Source: JOPF133 sp052144935
GTDB lineage: Bacteria; Acidobacteriota; Terriglobia; Bryobacterales; Bryobacteraceae
DNA: 8,832 bases
Reading direction: 5' to 3'
NCBI GenBank assembly: GCA_052144935.1
Contig: JBKQPR010000307.1
Coordinates: forward strand, 1-8,832
Shown in pieces: positions 1 through 6,210 of this stretch. The notes under the pieces were generated by a model, which was not told the origin of the DNA, did not search any database, and saw only the letters and a program-made list of their open reading frames with translations. A program made the translations under genes and the position numbers. The number at the start of each line of letters is the position of its first letter. Position 1 is the stretch's first letter.

Positions 1-760
1 CCTCCGGGATGTGCGAATCGTAGTGCCCGTGCCGGTTCCAGGTCCAGCCCACGCATGGGTCCAGCGCCTCGCGCTGCCGTCCGATCTTCTCGAACCGCGA
101 GCAGTCGATCCGCCACACGTCGCCGTCATTGGGCGGCAGGGCGCGGCCATCGGCCAGGTCCGCCAGCCCCTTCCACGGGAACGCCAGCTCCACCGTCCAG
201 CCGCGGTCGGTGTTGGTGCGGCGGTTCACCACGCCATCCACGTGCACGGCGCTGCGCATCCCGGGGAAGTCCCAGTCGAGAAAGCCCCACCGCTCGCCGC
301 GCTCATGCACGTGGCCGCCCACGCCGTCCAGCACCATCGTCCGCTGCGCCGTGGGGTCGAACTCCGGCCGCCCGAAGTACACCGATCCCGGCTTGAGAAT
401 GTCCTTCCAAATCCAGAACACCTCATACACCGTGTTCAGCGCGTTGATCTCGAATTCGTAGTAGGCGTCCTGTCCCGCAATGAACACCTCCACGTCGTTC
501 TCTTCCCAGATCCTGGAATCGCGCGCCGTGAGGGTGCCCCACACGTCGGTCTCTTCCACCCAGAAGCCGAAGTACAGGTTGCGGTCGTCCCACACCAGCG
601 CCACGCGCGTATCGAACCAGGCCGGCGCGCCCGTCACGATGTCCACGAAGGGCGTCGACTTGGGCGCGTGCCGCCACGACGGCTCATCCAGCTTGCCATC
701 GATCTCGATCGGCCCCGCCGCGCGGTAGCACGTGTAGCGAGCCGGCTCGATGGCGTCCAC
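1..760 (-). CDS. CBM9-like (carbohydrate-binding family 9-like) protein, 3' end missing
   Basis: I translated this by hand from the minus strand; 253 codons are visible and the reading frame leaves the window at position 1. It reads as the CBM9-like/DOMON-type beta-sandwich fold found in many acidobacterial proteins. The signature segments are IDGKLDEPSW (residues 20-29), ALVWDDRNLYFGFWVEE (54-70), DSRIWEENDVEVFI (81-94), YYEFEINALNTVYEVFW (100-116), GWTVELAFPWKGL (187-199) and GDVWRIDCSRFEKI (213-226). The start is GTG at 758-760. An in-frame TAA lies directly before it, no other start precedes the domain, and GGGGGAG sits 3 bases upstream. No signal peptide is visible, so it may be cytoplasmic unless export is by another route. 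It lies 12 bases behind the BNR protein gene, in the same frame, and is surely co-transcribed with it. Family members are described as sugar-binding, but the ligand here is unknown. Confidence 0.85.
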   Translation of the reverse strand, partial: MDAIEPARYTCYRAAGPIEIDGKLDEPSWRHAPKSTPFVDIVTGAPAWFDTRVALVWDDRNLYFGFWVEETDVWGTLTARDSRIWEENDVEVFIAGQDAYYEFEINALNTVYEVFWIWKDILKPGSVYFGRPEFDPTAQRTMVLDGVGGHVHERGERWGFLDWDFPGMRSAVHVDGVVNRRTNTDRGWTVELAFPWKGLADLADGRALPPNDGDVWRIDCSRFEKIGRQREALDPCVGWTWNRHGHYDSHIPE

Positions 761-772
761 TTACTCCCCCAC

Positions 773-3700
773 TTACTGCCCGCCGCCCCCGCGGCCGCCC
801 GTCCGCGGCGGTGGCGGCGGCGCGCCGGTGGTCTCCAGCGCCTTCAGCCCGGCGTTCTTGATCTGCGCGTTGTAAGCCGGAACGTCCTTGTCCATGACGG
901 TCGTGTACTGCCCCTTGACCACCGCCAACTGGCGCTCCAGATCCAGCACCAGGCCGATGGCGGTTTCCGTCTGCCCCCAATCGCCCGATCCCGCCACATC
1001 TCCGGCCCCGGTCCCTATCTCCCCGTTCAGCCAGATGAAATTCTGGTACAGGTTGTACGATTCCTGGAAGTACTTATCGTCACTCAGCGCGTCGGCGCGC
1101 GTGATCAGCCGGTACTCGACGTCCTTCAGCCGCGTGTCGATGGTGTCCATCAGCTTGATCAGCTCGGCGCGGCCCGCCACGGTCTTCTGCTGGTCTTCGA
1201 GCTGCTTGCGCATCCACTCGATCTGGTTCGTCATATCGGAGACCGCCGTGATGTCGTCGCGCACCTTGAGCTGCAGCCGCGTCGACGATTGCAGCTCCGA
1301 TTCCGTCCCGTGGCTGTCAGGATTGCGCCGCACTTCAAACGGTTGCGTGTAACTCTGGCCGTCGACCGTCAGCTTCACCGTGTACTTCCCAGGGCCCACG
1401 ATGGGGCCGATCTCAGCCTGCGCCAGGCCCCAGTGTGTAATCGGACGGCTGTCGGCGTTCTGGAATCGCGGCTCCTCCCAGATGTGCGGGTCCTCGGGCG
1501 GAGTGGTCTTGAGCGCCACCAGCCGCGGCGGCTCGTAGTGCATGTCCCAATTGAACCGGTTGAGGCCCACGTGGCCCGTGAGCGGCCCCAGCTTGCGCAC
1601 CAGCGCCCCGGTGCTATCGTGGATCTCCACCTCCGCCGGACCCTTGGGCGCCTCCTTGGCCATGTAACTCAGCAGCGCCTCCCCGCCGCGGATCATCCGG
1701 TAAGCCGGACGCGGCGCAATCAACTGCACCGCCGCGGTCGCCGTAGGCTCCATGACGCCCTGCTCCAGCGGTGTAAGGTCCTCCATGATGTAAAGGCCGC
1801 GGCCGTAAGTCGAAACCACCAGATCATGGGCCTGCTTCTGCACCACGATCCACGAAACCGGCGCGTGCGGCATCCCCTGCTGCAGCGGCTTATAAGTGGC
1901 GCCGTCATCCATCGAGTAATATAACTCGTTGCCGGTGCCCACGAATAACATGCCCTTCTTATTCGGGTTCTCGGCGATTGCCCGCGCGTAAGCCAGCGGT
2001 CCGCGCGGCAGGTTACCGGTGATCTTAGTCCAGGTCTTGCCGAAATCGCCGGTCTTATACACCCACGGATCGCGGTTGTCCATCAAATGGAAATCCACCG
2101 AGATATACGCCGTGGCGGCGTCGAAATGCGACGGCTCGATCTTCGACACCACGCCCCATGCCGGCAGGCCCGCGATATTCTTGGTTACGTCGTTCCAGGT
2201 CTTTCCCGCGTCGGACGTGTACCACACCTTGCCATCGTTGGTGCCCGCCCAGATGAGGCCTTTCTGCACCTCCGAGGGCGCAATCGAAAACACCACCTCG
2301 CCGTAGAACTGGCCCAGGTTGTCGCCCACGATGCCGCCCGAGGAAATGACGCGGTTGGGGTCTTTGGTGGAAAGATCGGGGCTCAGCTCGATCCAACTCA
2401 CGCCGCCGTTGGTGGTGCGCAGAATCATCTGGCAGCCGTAGTACACCACGTTATGGTCGAACGGATCGATAGCCAGGGGCGCGGTCCAGTGGCAGCGGTA
2501 CTTGGGCTTATCGGGCGGCGAATCCAGCGTGTGCAGCCACGGGCTCACCGAGCGCGCCACCTTGGTCTTGTCGTCGTAGCGCGTCACCTCGTTGCCGTAA
2601 CAGGAGGCCCACACGATATTGGTGTCCGTCACATCCGGCAGCGTGAAGCCCGATTCGCAGCCGCCCAGGTTGTGCTCCCACGGTCCCACGCCGCCGAACC
2701 CGCCGCGCCCGCCAAAACCGCCGCCGCCGAACCCGCCACGCCCGCCGGTCGCCTGGCCGGGCACATTGGGGCCGGCTTCCTGCGTGGTGCTCAGACCGCG
2801 CATGGTGCCATCGTCCTGCATGTTCCCATAGATCTTGTACGGCACGTCGTTATCCACCGCCACGTGGTACATCTGCCCGATCGGCAGCGTCACGCGGAGA
2901 GAAGTGGTGCCGTGGTCGTTGGTGACGAACATGCCGCCATCGTGAGTCACGATGATGCGCTTGCCGTCCTTGGGGTCCATCCAGATATCGTGCGTATCGC
3001 CGCCCCACTGCGTTGTGCGGAACGATTTACCGCCATCCGTAGAGAGCCAGAAGCTGCTGTTGGCCACCAGCACCTCATCCGGGTTCGAAGGCGATACCGC
3101 CAGGTGAATGTAGTACCCCGCGCGGCCGATCAGCGCGCGCTGCCAGCTTCCGTTGGTCCAGTTCACCCCGCCGTCGTCCGACCGCCAGATGGATCCCTGG
3201 TCGGCCGTCTGGATCAGCGCATACACGCGCTTGGAATTCCCCGGCGCCACCGCCACGTCCACCTTGCCCACGGGCGGCTTGGGCATGCCGTGGCCTTCGA
3301 TCTTGCTCCACTGCCCGCCGCCATCGTGCGTCACGTACACGCCGCTGCCCGGTCCGCCGCTCAGCATGGCGTAGGTGTGCATCACCACCTCCCACGTGCC
3401 CGCGAACAGCGTGTTAGGGTCGTGCGCGTCCATAGTGAGGCCAGAGCAGCCGGCATTGGGACTCACAAATAGCGAGCGCTGCCACGTCTTGCCGCCATCC
3501 GTGGTCTTGAACACGCCGCGCTCCTGCTGCGGCCCGGTGAGACGCCCCGCGGCACACACATAAACGATATCGGGATTGGTGGGATGGATCAGGATGCGCG
3601 CGATCCGCCCGGTCTCCTCCAGCCCCATGTGGTTCCAGGTCTGCCCGGCATCGCTGGATTTATAGACCCCGTTTCCCATCATGTCGCTATCGCGGATGGC

Positions 3701-4048
3701 CCAGGCCTCGCCGGTCCCGGCCCACACCACCTTGGGGTCGGAGGACGCCACCGCCAGCGCGCCGATGGCCTGCACCGGCTGGCTATCGAACACCGGCGCA
3801 AAATGCGCCCCGCCGTCCGAGGATTTCCAAACGCCGCCAGAAGCCGCGCCCGCGTAATAAGTGCTGGGGTCGCCGGGTACTCCCGAGGCGGCCGAGATCC
3901 GATTTCCCGCCGCCGGCCCCATGAACCGGAACTCCAGATTCTGGGGCGTGGCTGCTCCACCGCCGCCCCGCCGCTGCGCCGAAGCCGGCATCCAAGCCAG
4001 CGCGGCTCCCACGCATAGCGCCAGCATCCTGAATACACGATTAGCCAC
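773..4048 (-). CDS. Secreted sortilin/VPS10-like BNR (Asp-box) beta-propeller protein
   Basis: The product has 1091 residues from the GTG start chosen here. Residues below count from the TTG two codons upstream. Residues 1-26 form a signal peptide ending PASA, followed by QRRGGGG. Ten Asp-box motifs (S/T-x-D-x-G-x-x-W/F/Y) mark blades of one or two beta-propellers: at about 78, 133, 184, 242, 292, 338, 547, 613, 668 and 714. A Gly/Arg/Phe-rich linker (437-456) separates the sixth and seventh. Residues 805-842 resemble the FlgD-like Ig segment. Residues 920-1075 are helical and partly coiled-coil-like. The tail is PPPPPRTGGRGGGGQ. Such proteins are often named glycosyl hydrolase or sortilin; no sialidase catalytic set is evident, so binding or scaffolding in the periplasm or outside the cell is a safer inference. 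It has its own promoter, and the CBM9-like gene follows directly. Confidence 0.92.
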   Translation of the reverse strand: MANRVFRMLALCVGAALAWMPASAQRRGGGGAATPQNLEFRFMGPAAGNRISAASGVPGDPSTYYAGAASGGVWKSSDGGAHFAPVFDSQPVQAIGALAVASSDPKVVWAGTGEAWAIRDSDMMGNGVYKSSDAGQTWNHMGLEETGRIARILIHPTNPDIVYVCAAGRLTGPQQERGVFKTTDGGKTWQRSLFVSPNAGCSGLTMDAHDPNTLFAGTWEVVMHTYAMLSGGPGSGVYVTHDGGGQWSKIEGHGMPKPPVGKVDVAVAPGNSKRVYALIQTADQGSIWRSDDGGVNWTNGSWQRALIGRAGYYIHLAVSPSNPDEVLVANSSFWLSTDGGKSFRTTQWGGDTHDIWMDPKDGKRIIVTHDGGMFVTNDHGTTSLRVTLPIGQMYHVAVDNDVPYKIYGNMQDDGTMRGLSTTQEAGPNVPGQATGGRGGFGGGGFGGRGGFGGVGPWEHNLGGCESGFTLPDVTDTNIVWASCYGNEVTRYDDKTKVARSVSPWLHTLDSPPDKPKYRCHWTAPLAIDPFDHNVVYYGCQMILRTTNGGVSWIELSPDLSTKDPNRVISSGGIVGDNLGQFYGEVVFSIAPSEVQKGLIWAGTNDGKVWYTSDAGKTWNDVTKNIAGLPAWGVVSKIEPSHFDAATAYISVDFHLMDNRDPWVYKTGDFGKTWTKITGNLPRGPLAYARAIAENPNKKGMLFVGTGNELYYSMDDGATYKPLQQGMPHAPVSWIVVQKQAHDLVVSTYGRGLYIMEDLTPLEQGVMEPTATAAVQLIAPRPAYRMIRGGEALLSYMAKEAPKGPAEVEIHDSTGALVRKLGPLTGHVGLNRFNWDMHYEPPRLVALKTTPPEDPHIWEEPRFQNADSRPITHWGLAQAEIGPIVGPGKYTVKLTVDGQSYTQPFEVRRNPDSHGTESELQSSTRLQLKVRDDITAVSDMTNQIEWMRKQLEDQQKTVAGRAELIKLMDTIDTRLKDVEYRLITRADALSDDKYFQESYNLYQNFIWLNGEIGTGAGDVAGSGDWGQTETAIGLVLDLERQLAVVKGQYTTVMDKDVPAYNAQIKNAGLKALETTGAPPPPPRTGGRGGGGQ

Positions 4049-4055
4049 TTGCAAT

Positions 4056-4061
4056 CCTCCT
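4056..4061 (-). promoter_or_regulatory. Strong ribosome binding site that decides the BNR gene start
   Basis: On the minus strand AGGAGG is followed by seven bases (ATTGCAA) and then GTG at 4046-4048. The longest open frame begins at a TTG (4052-4054) only one base after AGGAGG, which is too close for initiation. The GTG two codons later has ideal spacing, giving MANRVFRM as the N-terminus. The predicted signal peptide is unaffected. Confidence 0.8.
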
Positions 4062-4076
4062 GATGGAATCGCTCGC

Positions 4077-4106
4077 AGTGTATCCGATTGCAGCCTCGCG
4101 GGTCAA
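4077..4106 (-). promoter_or_regulatory. Sigma-70-type promoter of the BNR / CBM9-like unit
   Basis: Read on the minus strand, TTGACC (4101-4106, five of six consensus bases) is followed by an 18-base spacer and TACACT (4077-4082, four of six). The predicted transcript would begin near 4070, about 22 bases before the GTG and just ahead of the AGGAGG site. Upstream of the -35 box are two imperfect direct copies of TCAGCC(C)AA(A)T, at 4106-4115 and 4119-4129, which could be an operator. The assignment is by motif and position only. Confidence 0.6.
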
Positions 4107-4293
4107 ATTGGCTGAGTGATTTGGGCTGACTGTTTTTGGGGAGTCCGGAACTGTGTGGCGGGCCACTTATGCCCCCTAAGGCAGCCATAGCCGGCGGCTG
4201 GGAGATCGGGGCCTGCAGCAGCGAGTCCGCGGGAACCGGCCATTCGCCTGCTTCGCACCCGGATCAAACTCCGGCACGCGCCAGAAATTGGGT

Positions 4294-4311
4294 GATGCCG
4301 CTATCGGCGTC
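4294..4311. other. Short hairpin downstream of the small peptide gene
   Basis: On the plus strand GATGCCG (4294-4300) and CGGCGTC (4305-4311) can pair around a CTAT loop with one G-U wobble; flanking T4293 and A4312 add one pair. It lies about 31 bases past the stop of the 53-residue peptide gene. The minus-strand transcript would have one C-A mismatch, and no U-run follows, so it is a poor intrinsic terminator candidate. Confidence 0.25.
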
Positions 4312-4342
4312 AGCCCCGATTTCGGATTCCGGCGGAACTTTG

Positions 4343-4504
4343 CTAATTCCCGCCCTTTTTGCGCGAGCCACCCTTCTTCCTTCCGGCGCCGCGGCCGCCG
4401 CCGCCCTTGCCGCCTTTCCTTCCTTGTGCATTCAACATAAGGGGTGTAGCCAGCATCATGCCCATCAGGGCTACGCTCAGGATCTTCTGGAGGAGTCTAC
4501 GCAT
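4343..4504 (-). CDS. Small exported Gly/Lys/Arg-rich peptide (53 residues)
   Basis: I found this by reading the minus strand. ATG at 4502-4504 opens 53 codons that end in TAG at 4343-4345. Residues 1-26 form a textbook signal peptide: MRRLLQK, a hydrophobic core rich in Leu and Met, then a cleavage site after LNA. The predicted mature part (27-53) is 27 residues long: 13 Gly, 10 Lys or Arg, and Gln, Ala, Ser and Asn once each, with no acidic or aromatic residue. A TATTAT -10-like box lies at 4531-4536, about 20 bases upstream of the predicted transcript end-to-ATG distance; the ribosome site is weak (GGG about 8 bases before ATG). I do not recognise the family. The N-terminus after cleavage (QGRKGG) echoes that of the neighbouring BNR protein (QRRGGGG). 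A role as a cationic nucleic-acid, envelope or exopolymer binder is only a guess. Confidence 0.6.
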   Translation of the reverse strand: MRRLLQKILSVALMGMMLATPLMLNAQGRKGGKGGGGRGAGRKKGGSRKKGGN

Positions 4505-4530
4505 AAATGAACCCGTGCCTCGACAAACCC

Positions 4531-4536
4531 ATAATA
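4531..4536 (-). promoter_or_regulatory. Possible -10 box for the small peptide gene
   Basis: TATTAT on the minus strand matches five of six bases of the sigma-70 -10 consensus and would place the transcript start about 20 bases before the peptide's ATG. The best -35 candidate (TTTCCG with an 18-base spacer) matches only three of six bases. The surrounding 4560-4582 stretch is unusually AT-rich for this window. Confidence 0.35.
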
Positions 4537-4665
4537 GATCATCGGGTTGCGAAGCGGAAAGCGAATTCCTGAAAATAAATTTTGGAACTTTCGGCCGTCT
4601 GTGCGCGGCTGCTTCCCAAAGGCCGCGCCGCCTGCAAACGCGGGACTACGTCACCCAGCTCCACA

Positions 4666-4799
4666 ATGAACTGGATACTGCCCGTCACCGGCCAGCAAGA
4701 AAGTCACTCCAACAGTTTCCTGACAAAGACCGCCGCCGCATCGTGCAGGCCTTGGATGGACTCCGATCCGGGCCCCTTACTCTCCGGACTACGGGTTGA
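4666..4799 (+). pseudogene. RelE/ParE-family toxin relic, frameshifted and truncated
   Basis: ATG at 4666 starts MNWILPVT. Then the frame moves: after GTCACC one C appears to be missing, and the adjacent frame continues with RPARKSLQQFP, DKDRRRIVQALDGL and RSGPL. Joined, this reads like the N-terminal third to half of RelE/ParE-type toxins, where a first strand ending in TRPA is followed by K-SL, a P-x-K-DRRRI helix and an ALD-L helix. The family is usually about 85-95 residues; here the similarity stops near 4773, and the shifted frame ends at TGA 4797-4799. The C-terminal strands that carry the active-site residues are absent. The relic runs head-on into the L,D-transpeptidase gene and overlaps its stop. 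I found no recognisable antitoxin upstream, although a frame ending in TGA overlaps the toxin ATG as ATGA. The family call rests on motif recall, not a search. Confidence 0.55.
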
Positions 4800-5208
4800 T
4801 CTCCAACGCCGTCCCATCCGCCACCAGGCCCCAGATCTCCTCCATCTCCGCATCGCTGACGGCGATGCACCCGCGGGTCCAATCCCGCTGCGGATGTCCT
4901 CGCTCCGCGGGGTCCACTCCGTTCGGCAGCCCATGGATCATGATGTCTCCTCCGGGGTCCACGCCCAGCTCGCCGGCCCGCAGCCGGTCGGCCTCGTTGG
5001 GATACGAAATGCCCAGCGACAGGTGGTAGGCGCTGCGCGGATTGCGCCGGTCGATCGCATAGCGGCCCTCGGGCGTGCGCCCGTCCCCGTCCTGCACCTT
5101 GTGCCCCACGGGGTCGGACCCCAGCGCGATGCGGTACGAGCGCAGCACGCTCTCGCCCGACAGCAGCAGCAGTTCCCGCCGGCTCTTGTTCACCACCACG
5201 CGGTCCAC
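4789..5208 (-). CDS. L,D-transpeptidase (YkuD/ErfK domain) protein
   Basis: The product has 139 residues from the GTG at 5206-5208. It consists of a YkuD catalytic domain: RVVVNKSRRELLLLSG at the start, IALGSDPVGHKVQDGDGRTP (28-46 region), then GGDIMIHGLPNG with His92, and DWTRGCIAVSD with the nucleophile Cys114. Family members form or exchange 3-3 cross-links in peptidoglycan, or attach proteins to it, and act outside the cytoplasmic membrane. The start was chosen because GGAG (5217-5220) lies 8 bases upstream; a GTG three codons earlier is too near that site. Oddly, no signal peptide or membrane segment can be found in frame: the extension up to 5457 reads as Arg/Pro/Gly-rich non-coding sequence. 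An exported member would need one, so the N-terminus may have been lost. It diverges from the TPR-yvcK-glmU genes. Confidence 0.8.
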   Translation of the reverse strand: MDRVVVNKSRRELLLLSGESVLRSYRIALGSDPVGHKVQDGDGRTPEGRYAIDRRNPRSAYHLSLGISYPNEADRLRAGELGVDPGGDIMIHGLPNGVDPAERGHPQRDWTRGCIAVSDAEMEEIWGLVADGTALEINP

Positions 5209-5235
5209 TCGCGTCACTCCGCAATGTCTCGGCAC

Positions 5236-5267
5236 AACGCCCGCAGTATAACGCCCGCAGTATAACG
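5236..5267. repeat. 14-bp tandem repeat, two copies plus four bases
   Basis: AACGCCCGCAGTAT occurs at 5236-5249 and 5250-5263 without change, followed by AACG. Read on the minus strand each junction contains TATACT (5245-5250 and 5259-5264), a five-of-six match to the -10 consensus, at 37 and 51 bases upstream of the L,D-transpeptidase start. No convincing -35 box accompanies either one. It may be a duplicated promoter element or a slippage product. Confidence 0.75.
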
Positions 5268-5318
5268 TGGGTGGCCAGTGACAGGGCGCAACGGTCTCTG
5301 GCCGGCGCGGCCCCGGGC

Positions 5319-5333
5319 CACGGCACAGCCGTG
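5319..5333. repeat. Perfect inverted repeat CACGGC-ACA-GCCGTG
   Basis: Two 6-base arms are separated by three bases. No T-run follows on either strand, so it does not look like an intrinsic terminator. A related palindrome, CACGGCCGTG, lies just before yvcK (6193-6202). Confidence 0.4.
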
Positions 5334-5462
5334 AGCGCGGCGCCCGCACCGCCAAAGCCCTAAGGGGATATCGCACCGGAATCGCGCCCCGGGGCCCGGC
5401 TCGGAAGGCAGCCTTTCGTCCCGCAGCATGACCCCGGGCGGGGGGCCTTCCGGCCACCAGGG

Positions 5463-5492
5463 TTGCACCCGGACCCTGCAGTCTGATATAAA
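5463..5492 (+). promoter_or_regulatory. Promoter of the TPR-yvcK-glmU operon (extended -10)
   Basis: TATAAA at 5487-5492 matches five of six -10 bases and is preceded by TGA, giving the extended -10 form TGnTATAAA. A weak -35 candidate, TTGCAC (5463-5468, three of six), lies 18 bases upstream. Transcription would begin near 5499, about 26 bases before the ATG at 5525. The extended -10 would compensate for the poor -35. Confidence 0.55.
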
Positions 5493-5524
5493 AGCGCTAC
5501 GCTCTCCAGCCTTGGGTGGCTGAA

Positions 5525-6151
5525 ATGTCTGAGAAAAAGAAAGCTACCGCGGCAAAGACCGCTGAGACACGAATCGGCAAACCACCGGGACCTAAACCGC
5601 CCAGGGCCCCCGGACCAACCCGCGTCGCCACTCAGACCGCCGCCGACGGTTCGGCCCAAGCTCAAACCACCCCCTCTCAACTGGGCACCTTCGAATCGGC
5701 CATAAAGTTGTTTCACGCCGGCCGCTTTGACCAGGCTCGCGCGTTGTTCACCGCCGCCTCCGAGGGACCCGAGCGGGATGTCGCCCAGCGCGCGCGTTTG
5801 CACGTCGCCATGTGCGACCGGCGGTTGCAACAGGCCTCCGTCAGCCTGTCTTCGGCCGAGGAGTATTACAACTACGGCGTGGCCCTCATCAACACGCGCA
5901 ATCTGCTGGAGGCGCGCGCCAGCCTCGAAAAGGCTTTGGAGATGGCGCCCAATACCGACCACATCCACTATGCCCTGGCGCTGGCCCAGGCGCTCAGCGG
6001 CGATTTCACCATGGCCCATCAGAACCTGAAGCGTGCCATCGAACTGGAGCCGCGCAACCGCACCATCGCCCGGCAGGACGCCGATTTCGCGCCGCTGGCC
6101 AACCTCCATCCCTTCGATACCCTGCTCTATCCGGAGAAGAAACCCTGGTAA
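5525..6151 (+). CDS. TPR-repeat protein with basic Pro/Ala-rich N-terminal tail
   Basis: The product has 208 residues from ATG 5525; a GTG at 5516 would add three, but GGGTGG lies 5 bases before the ATG while nothing suitable precedes the GTG. Residues 1-52 are disordered-looking and rich in Lys, Ala, Pro and Thr (MSEKKKATAAKT). Three helical hairpins of TPR type follow: 53-85 (FESAIKLFHAGRFDQARALF), 112-144 (YYNYGVALINTRNLLEARAS) and 146-178 (HYALALAQALSGDFTMAHQN, then AIELEPRN). The end, QDADFAPLANLHPFDTLLYP, is a capping motif seen after the last TPR in many bacterial proteins. There is no signal peptide, so it is probably a cytosolic protein-binding scaffold. Partners are unknown; it is the first gene of the operon, 59 bases before yvcK. 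Confidence 0.85.
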   Translation: MSEKKKATAAKTAETRIGKPPGPKPPRAPGPTRVATQTAADGSAQAQTTPSQLGTFESAIKLFHAGRFDQARALFTAASEGPERDVAQRARLHVAMCDRRLQQASVSLSSAEEYYNYGVALINTRNLLEARASLEKALEMAPNTDHIHYALALAQALSGDFTMAHQNLKRAIELEPRNRTIARQDADFAPLANLHPFDTLLYPEKKPW

Positions 6152-6169
6152 CTGGATGCGCCCCCGGCC

Positions 6170-6189
6170 GGGCAAGCTAGAGCCTGCCC
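6170..6189 (+). other. Hairpin between the TPR gene and yvcK
   Basis: GGGCA (6170-6174) and TGCCC (6185-6189) pair, as do GC (6176-6177) and GC (6182-6183), across an A-C mismatch and a TAGA loop. No U-run follows, so it is more likely a processing, stabilising or partial-termination structure than a full terminator. The 10-base palindrome CACGGCCGTG (6193-6202) comes right after it. Confidence 0.35.
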
Positions 6190-6210
6190 CACCACGGCCG
6201 TGACATCGAA

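Larger units (their letters stand above)
5209..5524. other. Divergent intergenic region (316 bp)
   Basis: No gene is visible here. The left end holds the ribosome site and a 14-bp tandem repeat upstream of the L,D-transpeptidase gene. The middle (5300-5450) is extremely GC-rich with several self-complementary stretches, among them CACGGC-ACA-GCCGTG (5319-5333), CCCCGGGG (5387-5394) and GGCC-TTCC-GGCC near 5445. The right end holds the promoter of the rightward operon. Long open frames crossing it have the Arg/Pro/Gly composition of random high-GC sequence. Confidence 0.6.

Noticed and set aside
11..1924. Long plus-strand open frame of 637 codons opposite the BNR and CBM9-like genes
   Set aside because: It is an antisense shadow in high-GC DNA: rich in Arg, His, Pro and Val, with no domain, and it spans the ends of two well-supported minus-strand genes.
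2087..3472. Plus-strand open frame of 461 codons opposite the BNR gene
   Set aside because: It is the antisense of the propeller-coding sequence, has shadow composition, and has no recognisable motif.
4259..4275. Minus-strand GGAGTTTGATCCGGG resembling the start of 16S rRNA
   Set aside because: The bases that follow do not continue as 16S rRNA; the match is a short chance similarity.
4582..5265. Plus-strand open frame of 227 codons across the toxin relic and the L,D-transpeptidase gene
   Set aside because: Only its MNWILPVT segment belongs to the relic; the rest is antisense to the transpeptidase domain.
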